Positions 11,333 to 20,804 of a stretch of DNA of 64,000 nt are shown here, one piece after another. How positions within the stretch are numbered: the stretch's first letter is position 1; each line of letters opens with the position of its first letter. Position numbers and translations under genes: made by a program. The notes beneath the pieces are model-generated. The model saw only the letters and a list, made by a program, of their open reading frames with translations. It was not told the DNA's origin and did no database searches. This stretch comes from Cylindrodendrum hubeiense (taxonomy: Eukaryota; Ascomycota; Sordariomycetes; Hypocreales; Nectriaceae): the NCBI GenBank assembly GCA_014621425.1, contig JAANBB010000004.1, positions 248,001 through 312,000 on the forward strand, given 5' to 3'.

Positions 11333-12462
11333 TATGATAGGCTTTATTTGATAGAAGTAGATGGGTTTTCAGGGGGGGATTTCTCGTTGAAATTGTGGGA
11401 GTATTTTGATAATGTGATCAATGTGGTTGCGGGATCATTCCGTTGGACCCTGATGGTGGTCGAGAATAAGGAAAAGATTTAACGTCTGTTGAGATGGACA
11501 CATCCATTAAAATACCTTCCAGCATGAACCGAACCAGCCACAAGCATAAGAAACTAACTTGGAGCCAGGAAAGTGTAACGTGTTGCCTTTTTTGGTAGAA
11601 AACTTTACGCTGATGGAAGTTTCTGAGCTGCTCAACGGGATGATTTTACGTTCAGTTACAATCCCTTAGACATTATGGCAGGCGGGAGGGTCTCGAACCT
11701 TTATGAACCGGAGAGGAATGTTTGAAAGCGCTAACACTAACCATATCCAACAAGACTAAACTTTATTACGGTATCAAAGAATGCTTAACTCGTGAGGGAG
11801 ATAAATTAGGTAGCAAGTCAAAGTAGTCATAAAAATAGATACAATGTAAGAATCTGAAAACTCTAGTAAGAAAATATTTAAAAAATAAGGATAGCTATTC
11901 TGAAGGCGTGGATAAAATGTTGAAATATTGGCAGTAAATACAAGAGTTTGGATAAATGACTTACCCCCCGCTACCCTCCACTGGGAGTGAGTCTCATATT
12001 TTAGTGGATCCCCCTAAGAGAGTCTCCTAACGAATGGAGTCTAGTCAAATTTCGAACCGTGATGTGAGAGGGCTTGAATGACTACAGATCATCGTCGGTT
12101 TCGGGTCAACCTTGAACAAAGTTCGAGCTACTGAGGAATCCGGAACTGCCTGAATCCCGTGGTCACTTCCGATAATATTTGTTCCAATTCGAAGTTGAAC
12201 AGGTCCTTGAAATGGGGGTCAAGTGCTGAAGATACTTGGATTTACTGTTAGTCCCAATAAGATAGCTCTGAATTGAACATATTGACGCTCCTTAGTTTCT
12301 GTTAAGTAGAACGAGTGTAAGAGTCGTGCTTCTGGCTTACACCATCCGAAGTATAGGGTAGATCGAAGGGTGTTAGTATATGCGGTACACCATAGGCTCT
12401 ATATCAGCAGAGTGATAGTGACGTTACTTACTGAGTAATAGATCAACTCAAGTATATATTCA

Positions 12463-12651
12463 CTTTATTAACTAATACCTCTCCGAGAATAACATAGTTC
12501 TTACAATATTTCGATAAAATCTACTAAAACAAACAGCACTTTCATAGCGGCCGCATCTCGATCATAGATCGCTTCCGCGTGTTCTCGGGGCCAGTGCTAA
12601 TTTTCCACGAGTTGTAACTGTATAACACCTCCTATAGGCCCATATCAGTAC
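12463..12651 (-). pseudogene. Eroded tail of a HET-like protein (copy 2)
   Basis: Nucleotide alignment by eye with 9112-9302 is continuous over about 190 bp at roughly 70 percent identity. Shared blocks include GTTCTTACAATA, CGCGTGTT, CAGTGCTAA and CCTCCTATAGGCCCA. The protein frame begins like copy 1 (RGKLALAP) but then breaks by frameshift and stop. Both copies are in the same orientation and flank the rhodopsin-domain gene 1. Confidence 0.4.
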
Positions 12652-13095
12652 GGCGGGTGTAACTTTGCCACTCAGTCACTGCGCTTGTCTAGTCACTATA
12701 GTAAAGTAACCAGGCAAACATCAGCTAGTTATGGTCCAGAAACGTTTCAACATGGGGTTCACTCACTACAGTTGCGACGGGATCCGGGTCGGGCTCCCAT
12801 CTCGGGCGGACGTGCTCGAATGCGACTCACCGTTCCGTATGAGCAAAAGTCAACTTGTATAGTAGTGGCGACCATGACGGATTGCCGGTCTAAGCGTGAA
12901 AGTCAAGTAAGAGACCTGCGAATTCCTCTTCGCTACGCGTAGAACTTTCGGGCTTCAGATACAAGAGACCACTACGGGTTTCATCCAATGTATTCCCACG
13001 AGATCACGGCCGTGCACGTCTACTCAGAAGCGGCGTGAAGCATCCTCGAGCATGAAGGGGATCTGACCTACGTTATAGAGTAAGCTTTTGTCGGC

Positions 13096-13365
13096 AGACA
13101 TGACTTGGAATTCTTTCTTCCATCGTGGGTCTCAGACTGGAACTGCCACGAGGACAGGCGCGTCTTGCTAGAGCTGCAAGAACGCGCTAACAAGTTCGAC
13201 AATGGCGGCAACTTCCCTCAGACTTCGGGTATCGTTGTTAGCTCATACAACAAGAGAGTGGATGTCAATTTCCAAGAGAACGATAACGAACGGCCCAGTT
13301 TACTAGTGATGGGTCGAAGTGTACATCGGAATAAAAACATGCCTGTGTTTTCGATTGGTATTTGA
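13096..13365 (+). pseudogene. Fragment resembling the middle of a HET-domain protein
   Basis: The frame at 13105-13365 reads FFLPSWVSDWN followed by RRVLLELQERANKF. Fungal HET proteins typically carry a [L/I]-P-S-W-[V/T]-P-D-W motif downstream of the HET domain, which is the basis for this call. Sequence on either side has no matching frame. It is in opposite orientation to the tail fragment at 12463-12651, so the two are not parts of one gene. Confidence 0.35.
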
Positions 13366-14775
13366 AAGAGTACCTCCCAGCAGCTCATATAAACGGTGGG
13401 CATCTGGAACGCGGATCTTGTTGATCGAAGTCTAGACAATATGTTGTGTTGCTTAAATGTCTTTGTGCGGGGGCATCGCTAACAAACTTCTACCAACTAT
13501 GTAGACGAAAGTATTCATCTACCCGTGTCTCATGACACCACCAGCCTGACCAACAACTTGGAGCTCTTGAAAAGCAAGCAGCGGCACAGGGCGGCGAGGG
13601 AAATCCATGGTACATTTATTGGTGACATGCAACATGCAAGTAAGCTGCAGTCGTCAATCCCGCGCCAATGGGTCTAGCATATCAAATTAAAAAAGACAGC
13701 CACTAAACTAATCTCGACCCGATGAGTATGTACTTGCGGGGTACCAAACCCCCAGACATATGTAGTGGTTGATCCAGAATAAATAGTGTATACGCCAGGC
13801 TGAACAGCCTCAGAGAGAACACAGTATGCTCCTCTCCTCAAGCCGGCCTGAGCATGGTTAAGCTTAAATTAGACATATTGGTTTCAGGATGACGGACTCA
13901 CAATTCTGTATAATAGACAAGAATAGACATGCATACTCCTTCACAAGGTGTTTTTGGTAATGATAAGGGAGGGCAATAATGACAATTAACTGAAGGTGGG
14001 GAATCAGGCTGTACTCTGCAGCCTGCTCCGATCAAACCCGGACCGTTCTCGCGCGGTTTTGTGCACTTTTCACACAGAATTTCGCACCCTTCATTCTATT
14101 ACCTGTTAGATACGAATGAGGCTCCGTGGTGAACCGCATTATCATCCAAACACACCAAAATCAAGGTCACGAACTCGCCCTCGGTCAAGAGATATTGATC
14201 ATATGCTGTACGTCCCAAGTGCTGCTGTCTCAGCCACCCAACCATTTTCCGACTTTCATAAACTCAAAGCCTTATCTCGGCACACGGCACTCACAGCCTT
14301 ATTTTCCTTGGCGAGAAGCAGCAGAGGGGAATCATGCAGCCCAACAATGCAGTTGTCGGGTACAGGCTGGCAAACACTCGACTGCAACAGCGAATCAGCC
14401 ATGTTGGCCTTTCGTATTACATCGACCGCCGCGTCATCTTAATACCATATACGAGCCGGCTGGACAAGGGCTGCTCAGCTTGGCGAGCGGCAAGGCTTTT
14501 TGGACGGGAAATGCCGCTGGGATACGCGGTCTGGGCTTGACTGGCGTTCCACCACACACAGCCGCGCTTTTAGCTGCAGAAGCTGAAATCTTAGTGCTGA
14601 TTCAGTGTTTGCGACGTGGGTAAAGAAAAAAGAGCCGCTATGTTTTATGATAGAACTGTAGCTCGTTTCGTTTTTGTTTCAAATAATTGAGCCTGGAAAT
14701 CTACGAGTTCCCGCCAAATTATTGTTTTGAGCAACTCTTAGGGCATACGAGCACCAGGCTTGATGATATCTCGAA

Positions 14776-16914
14776 ATGGAGCCTGAAATTTCCCAGTCTC
14801 CAGCCGATGCCTCAATCGGCCAACAGTGGCAGCCCTTATCGCCCCGATCACCAGGCCAATCGACCGAAGCAGCTTCGAATCTAAACTCTCCATGGTTTGA
14901 TCCGTTAAGCCCCTATCTCCAAGACTCCTCTGTCTTCGACCCGAAACATGGTAGCCACATGGGCCTTATGGGCGTCGACCGTGTCGACACCACGCCTGGC
15001 CTAGGTGTCCTTCAATCCGGTCGTAGACTAAGTGTCTATCATTCCAGCACGGAGGAGCTCCATCAATCGGACCCTTGGTGGAAGAAGGTGCTGAAGAGCA
15101 AATGGTCCATGATTATCGGTCTCATGCTCGGAGTTGCCGGTGCTGTCAGTCACCATATCCTCTATGATCATCTTCATGGCCGTGAGGCCAAGGATCAGCG
15201 ATGGTGGCTCCGTCTAGGTCAATTGATCTCTTTCATCGCCAAGGCCAACTTCGTCGTCACTGTCATGATGGCCCACCAGCAGGTGGCCTGGAGGGAAGTC
15301 GGTCAGAAAGGCTTCACCCTTGGAGCTATTGACTCTCTTTTCGGGTCCACTCACAACTTCATGGAACTCTTTAACCGAGAAGCATGGATCAAGTCTCGGT
15401 TGATTATGCTTCTCGCCATCTACGTGTGGGCAAGCCCTTTCGTTGTCATCTTCACGTCAGCAACCCTTGATGTTATCACGGGTACTATTCAAGAAAATGC
15501 CACGTGCCCGTCAGTCCGGACTCTCAACTTCTTCAATGAAGGAAAGCGCAGCTGGCATTACGACAAAAAGGCCGACAATAACATTCTGAATGGCCTTTCG
15601 ATTTCTGCGTACAATGAGACCGTTAAAGGCGGGAACATGAAGCTTTCTCTGTACAGTGACACCGTTGAAGGCAAGAACACGATAAGACTGAACAATACGA
15701 ACGATTCAAACATCTTTGAGTATTGGGACCAGCCATCCAAAGCTCTTAGTTCCATTGCCTCGGTTGTCCTCTCTAGCGGGCGAGCAATCCAGAGGGAAAA
15801 TGTGAGCGTGGAAATCTGCGGTAAAGGCTGGGACTGTTCAACCACGGTTCATTTTATCGCGCCAGGATACAATTGCAGTCTCGGAAAAGCGGAGGCCCCT
15901 TTCAATCTGAGCAGTCTTGGTCCCACTGGAAACTATACCTATCAGGCCGTCACAGACCGAGGAGAGTATGCTCGACCGCAGATTCGTCTTCAAGATGATA
16001 AGGCCGGAAGTCTCCCACTCAAAGGCCCACCGTTCCCTAAAGATCTAGGTGCATTCAGAACAGAGCCAATTATCTGGATCGGGTACCGTGAAGTGGATGA
16101 CACACCTAGGAATTATACACCAGTTATCTTTTCCTGTGAGCACTGGGAGACTAACTACACAGTCGATTTCAACTACACGGGTGGGCTTCAGACATATAAC
16201 GTGACGAACAGAGATTACATGCGGAAAATCATCAAGTCCAGATATACAGGGAACAACACTGATAATAGCACTCTAGACAGAACTACTGCAGACCCAAAAA
16301 GTAGCTACGTCTTTCCTAAGCCAGACTACTTGAGGTATCGTCGAGTTGCCGCGTATCATAGCCTCGGAAAGAAATTACGCGACCTACTCGCCGGGTCTAT
16401 CAAGTCAGATAATGTCGCAGAGGGCGACGTCGTGACTTCAAAGCTCATCGACCGACGTAACGGTCTCCCTGTTCCTAGATTGGACGAGGCGGTGCGCCGT
16501 CTGTACGAGGATTTGATCATATCGCTCCTCTCGGATCCTCAGCTGCTTGTCGTGTCGTGGGCCGCGAACTCAAGCAGACTCTCGGGTATAGGGGTTGGAG
16601 ATGAAGACACAAGATACAATTGTGTACGGCAACAAAAGACTGCCTTATTCTTCTATCATTGGCAAGCCCTTGCAGCCGTCTATATTGCTTCCTTCGCCAT
16701 CGCCGCAGTTGCCGTAGCATACGGCATTCTTGCAATGAATCAGGAAGGGATCAACAAACAACGCGACATGACATTCTCTTCTATTGCAGGGGCAACTAGG
16801 AGAGTAAATATGGATGATGACGAGGATGGAGTGACCAAAATGAGGGCCTGGCCAATTGAAGAAGGGCCAGGGGGTCGGCTTTACGAGTTCAGAGCCGAGG
16901 GACGTGGTGGATAA
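14776..16914 (+). CDS. Large fungal membrane protein with glycosylated outer domain
   Basis: This is a single 712-aa exon. A disordered N-terminal region (about 1-100) precedes three membrane helices: about 111-130 (SMIIGLMLGVAGAVSHHILY), 145-168 and 207-233. A long outer domain (about 235-640) follows with more than ten N-x-S/T glycosylation sequons. One final helix (YHWQALAAVYIASFAIAAVA) and a short cytosolic tail end the protein. The helix layout, the paired motif around DSLFGSTHNFMELFN and the cysteine-led start of the outer domain (TCPSVRTL) match a family widespread in Aspergillus and Penicillium and often mislabelled formylmethionine deformylase-like. No biochemical function is known for it. 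The start follows from an open upstream stop and a plausible context. Confidence 0.8.
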   Translation: MEPEISQSPADASIGQQWQPLSPRSPGQSTEAASNLNSPWFDPLSPYLQDSSVFDPKHGSHMGLMGVDRVDTTPGLGVLQSGRRLSVYHSSTEELHQSDPWWKKVLKSKWSMIIGLMLGVAGAVSHHILYDHLHGREAKDQRWWLRLGQLISFIAKANFVVTVMMAHQQVAWREVGQKGFTLGAIDSLFGSTHNFMELFNREAWIKSRLIMLLAIYVWASPFVVIFTSATLDVITGTIQENATCPSVRTLNFFNEGKRSWHYDKKADNNILNGLSISAYNETVKGGNMKLSLYSDTVEGKNTIRLNNTNDSNIFEYWDQPSKALSSIASVVLSSGRAIQRENVSVEICGKGWDCSTTVHFIAPGYNCSLGKAEAPFNLSSLGPTGNYTYQAVTDRGEYARPQIRLQDDKAGSLPLKGPPFPKDLGAFRTEPIIWIGYREVDDTPRNYTPVIFSCEHWETNYTVDFNYTGGLQTYNVTNRDYMRKIIKSRYTGNNTDNSTLDRTTADPKSSYVFPKPDYLRYRRVAAYHSLGKKLRDLLAGSIKSDNVAEGDVVTSKLIDRRNGLPVPRLDEAVRRLYEDLIISLLSDPQLLVVSWAANSSRLSGIGVGDEDTRYNCVRQQKTALFFYHWQALAAVYIASFAIAAVAVAYGILAMNQEGINKQRDMTFSSIAGATRRVNMDDDEDGVTKMRAWPIEEGPGGRLYEFRAEGRGG

Positions 16915-17194
16915 TTGGTAAACAATGTCTGTTGATGTTTTTCTTTTATTTTTCATCGGACTCATTCCTTGGGATGGAAGTGAGCTTGACGTCAAATTTC
17001 ATGCACATCTTTCTGCAAATATGGTAGTTTGGACACCTTTCTGGTAGCAACTCTATGGTTTCTGAAATCTACTTACCCTAAAGCAATTGTTACACTTAAC
17101 CAGACGAATAACGGAAGCAGTCTCTCGGGCTTTGATACCTGATTTTGAAATGTCCCGTCACGAAATTACCGCCCTGGTGGTGAAGGCTAACACG

Positions 17195-17970
17195 TCACTT
17201 CCGGTACCACATTCTCGACGTTTTTGTTCGTCGGATCTTCCTTTGCAATTGAAAGACGCCATACAAGAGTGCCTCTGATGTAGGAGGACACCCTGGGACG
17301 TAGATGTCCACGGGGACAATCCGATCCACGCCCCTAACCACGCTGTAGCTGTAATGATAGTACCCTCCGCCATTGGCACAGCTTCCCATGCTGATGACCC
17401 ATCTCGGTTCAGGCATCTGGTCGTAGCACTGGCGCAGCGCCGGCCCCATCTTGTTGGTAACAGTGCCGGCAACAATCATGACGTCGGATTGGCGGGGCGA
17501 GGCGCGGAAAATGATGCCGAGGCGATCTTGGTCGTAGCGGGACATGGAAGCGTGCATCATTTCTACCGCGCAGCAGGCGAGGCCGAAGCTGAGTGGCCAG
17601 AAGGAGCCGTTTCGAGCCCAGGAGGCGACAGAGTCTGCGGTGGTCCTGTAGATTGTCATTAGGTTGTTAAGAGATACGTTGAAGAGAATTATTAGTTACA
17701 ATATGTGTTCAACCACGCCTGTGGGCTTGACTTCGCTCATGAGTGCCCGCTCCTTTCTGTTGGGATTGCTGGGTAAGTTGGAGGGAGTGTTGTGCAGAGC
17801 CCGCCCTCCGGCTGAGGCAGCTAAATGGACTGGACGTGGGATGAAGCCATGCTGAGGAGTTTGTATAAATCTGGCGAACCCGCGTACTTGAAGTGAAGAC
17901 GGCGTATTAGCAGTGCGCAATGGGTTAAGTCGCGCGACATCTTACCCAATTGACCTTGTTGCAGCTTCAT
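17195..17970 (-). CDS. NDUFS7: Complex I subunit NDUFS7/PSST (NuoB family), divergent copy
   Basis: This mitochondrial NADH:ubiquinone oxidoreductase subunit carries iron-sulfur cluster N2 and lines the quinone pocket. Three exons, 17970-17946, 17886-17700 and 17645-17195 (introns 59 and 54 bp), give 220 aa, the usual length for the family. All four cluster ligands are present: the tandem Cys in LACCAVEMM, the Cys in MGSCANGG and the Cys in VPGCPPTSE. The spliced N-terminus ([20 protein letters not shown]...) is Arg-containing and lacks acidic residues, as expected of a mitochondrial presequence. Compared with the very conserved fungal sequence as I remember it, several positions beside the cluster and quinone site differ (WPLSFG for [15 protein letters not shown] for MMHLSTPRY). 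This suggests a paralogue rather than the housekeeping copy. Confidence 0.9.
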
Positions 17971-18679
17971 GATGGCTGGACGGTACAGAACAGCAATTCG
18001 ACGTCGAAGAAGGAAAATCCAAAAAATATTTCAGCTAATCATTGATCGGAGAAGAAGGATTTGGCATGAAAGAAGCCAGAGACCGGGTTTCTCGGAGGAG
18101 CCCACATTGCGTCTCGGCTTATGCCCACATGGCGTTGACCAAAATAGCGTCGTGTCACATTAAACCCACATGGTCAGCAACGGGTTCGTGGGGAAATAAA
18201 CCCACATCAGCTCCGAGGACAGGGAAGATTCCCACACCCTTGTGCGTGCAGGATTATATCCGGTTATCCGAGTCCATTGAGGCCTTATTGATTGGCTTTA
18301 CCGTCGTATCCGGCAGTGAGCTATGTGACGACATTGTAGGACGATCGTCATGGCAAGGAGGGCTGCAGGGCGCAATGCAGACCGAATTTTTGTCAAGGAG
18401 AATCTACCTCAAACATCGACTTGATATCTGCCATGTCCATCCAATTGCACTCTACTCTCTTCGGTGAATCTCCTGTCACCACTGGCCAATACTCCGCACT
18501 AGCTAATAGAGCAAGTTTAATTAATAAACAACAATCTTCTCGCCTGTGCTCTCAGTGTCATCACGTGATCTCGTACAACACGCGACTGTGCTTCGGGAAA
18601 AGCCCACATGTTCCTGTGGGGGTTTCCCACCCAATCTTACCTCCTTCACTGCATTCCCTTGTCGTCAATCGGGACGCAA
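17971..18679. promoter_or_regulatory. Bidirectional promoter with repeated CCCACAT motifs
   Basis: This spacer separates the divergent NDUFS7 copy and the C2H2/Zn2Cys6 regulator. CCCACAT occurs five times, always on the plus strand: 18101, 18124, 18165, 18201 and 18603. A variant CCCACAC is at 18231. The first five motif copies (including the variant) fall within 137 bp. Chance would give a given 7-mer far less than once in this length, so they are probable binding sites, perhaps for the adjacent zinc-finger regulator, which is inference. Confidence 0.6.
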
Positions 18680-20583
18680 ATGTCGACCCAAAATCACGCC
18701 TGTCCAGTCTGCGGCCGTGGGTTCCTCCGGCGCCCTCATATGCTTCGGCACGAGGCCACCCACAGCAGTAAATCCCGATATCCCTGCCAATTCTGCGGCA
18801 AGTCATTTGCACGCAGCGATGTCGCCCGACGGCACGCCCAGTCTTGCACGGCCAGGAATGAGCACGACGCTGTCCGCGCAGGTAAAAGAGGGAGAAGACG
18901 CCTAGCGTGCGACTACTGTTTTAGCCACAAGCTTTCGTGCGATAAGCAGAACCCCTGTCAGCGGTGTGCCTCAGCTGGGCGCAATTGCGCAACCAGTCGC
19001 GTTGACCAAGACGCCCATCGCACGCAAGGCGGTCGCAGGGGCTCTACCGAGGAGCCAAACCGCTTGGCAATCTCCTTCTTGCTCAATTTCACCGATCCAG
19101 ACAGTTCGTCCGCAATGGACTCGTTGATTTTGGAAGGCTCTGATGCCACATTTCAATGTCCAGACTGGTGGAACCGGTCCCCGATGAATTATTCGAGTAC
19201 TTCATCCACAGAAGCGGATCTCAACCTCATGCTGTGGGGAATTCCCGATTATTTCTACCCTCTAGATATGGGGATGGATGACGCAGTCGAGAATGAGTAC
19301 TGGAATCTTGACATACCACCATCTCCGGTCGATGCCGAGAACAGCCAGCTCCAAGATCGAATTAGGCTGCTCGCATCCGCGCTGGATCAAGTAAAAGAGG
19401 GAATCGAGTACGGGGTTCTATTCACAGCGCCTAATTTTCTCACCTCGATACTGACCTTCTTCCGCAACAAACACTCACAGGTACCAATAACGATTCATTG
19501 GCCCACGTTTGATCCGGAGACTACATCACTGCCCTTGCTGCTGGCTGTCGTATTGGCTGGTGCCATGCTCACAAAGCCTCGAGACGATGCCGCTGGAGGA
19601 ATCCGGCCTTCACGGACACTCTGCGAGGCGGCGGAAATATTCATCTTCAATCATCTAGAGACCTTCGATACCCCTACCGAAGGTCACGGCGGGGAATACA
19701 GTACCGACGCCGTTGAGGCATGCCAGGCCGGGCTCTTGATCGAAGTGGTGCAAATCAGTTTTAATTGCTACAAAACACGGAGAAGGGTTCTCACCACACG
19801 CCATACCTATCTAATCGCCGTCGTAAGAGGTCTACAGCTATTCGGAAGTAAACACACGCCCAAAGAAGGCGGGCAAAGCTGGCAAGACTTCATCCGGATG
19901 GAATCCACCATCAGGGTGGCTATTGGGGCTTTTTTTAACGACGCCTCGTTTGTCTTATACTTTAACCAACCTCCATGCGTTACCGTTTCGGAGATGACAG
20001 GAGATCTCCTGTGTGATGAGAATCTTTGGAATGCCGAGACGGAGGCAGAATTTACAGCTGAGTGGACTTTGAACGCATCGACACGGCGCCCTCCACCTAT
20101 CCGAGACATAGTTCCCCTCATGTTCGAAGAGGAATGGACCCAAGCGGGCAAGGAAATCCTCCAGACGTTGACCATTCATGGCCTACATATACTTCTCTGG
20201 GGTGAGTTAATTTTCGAGAGATGCCCGCGATTCTAGGTTGGGCATGGCGCCCGTATCTGCTCTTTGCGCAGAGCTAACAAAGAATAGGTGTCCAGGTGAC
20301 CACTTTCAACATTGGAGCGTCAATGCTATCTGGTTCTTGTTTCTCGGCTGCATCGAGAGCGCTAGAGCGATGGAAGCCGCTGTGGCATGATGCCATGGAG
20401 AGGCACAGGGCATCTAACCTGAAGTGTGAAGGCATTGTACGGTTTGCGCCTGGTTTCGCCTGGCTGGCTGGTAAGATTTTACAGGCGGAGAGCGGTGCAG
20501 GGGTAAAGGGATCGCCCTATTCCCGCAAGATCGGTCGGCATAATGCCGCAGACATCCATCAGTTCCTCAAGGAATTACAATAA
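18680..20583 (+). CDS. Transcription factor with two C2H2 fingers and a Zn2Cys6 cluster
   Basis: This nuclear regulator has two exons, 18680-20201 and 20288-20583, with an 86-bp intron (GTGAGT...ATAG), giving 605 aa. The ATG at 18680 is preferred over an upstream start because the zinc finger begins at once. Finger 1 is CPVCGRGFLRRPHMLRHEATH; finger 2 is CQFCGKSFARSDVARRH with Cys as last ligand (residues about 10-60). A binuclear cluster C-x2-C-x6-C-x5-C-x2-C-x6-C (CDYC...CDKQNPCQRC) lies at about 74-100. The rest matches a fungal-specific transcription factor middle region, including a long helical segment with ILLWGVQVTTFNIGAS across the intron. Fungal proteins combining both DNA-binding types are a known class. 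The targets are unknown; the CCCACAT-rich promoter suggests autoregulation. Confidence 0.88.
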
Positions 20584-20804
20584 TTACCGATGCTATGTAG
20601 TTCTGTGCTTCCTCGAGTGATGAAATGTCAATAGACTAGTTCCACACTACGCTGGCCGGCGCGGATATACGTTGATCCGGGCATCTAGAGATAACTAAAT
20701 GCTTCTGCCCCTCTCACTGGCGCAGCTATCTTGCATCACCCAGCTCGGCGCCAAAGCCGACGCCCTCTTGGGTATATTGTAACAACCGTTTGTTGGCCGT
20801 CTAA

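Larger units (their letters stand above)
11333..14775. other. Long gene-poor stretch with protein fragments
   Basis: No complete gene is recognised in 3.4 kb. It contains a diverged repeat of the 9.1-9.3 kb remnant (12463-12651) and a fragment resembling the middle of a HET protein (13096-13365). Open frames at 14116-14623 overlap one another in different frames and show no domain, so they are left out. The final ~100 bp precede the ATG at 14776. Confidence 0.45.

Noticed and set aside
11670..11760. tRNA-like stretch on the minus strand (GGTTCGAGACCC)
   Set aside because: The T-loop-like sequence is present, but the acceptor and T stems do not pair and no anticodon arm fits.
14116..14623. 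Two overlapping open frames of 108 and 165 codons
   Set aside because: They conflict in frame, have no domain, no plausible splice partners and a non-coding composition.
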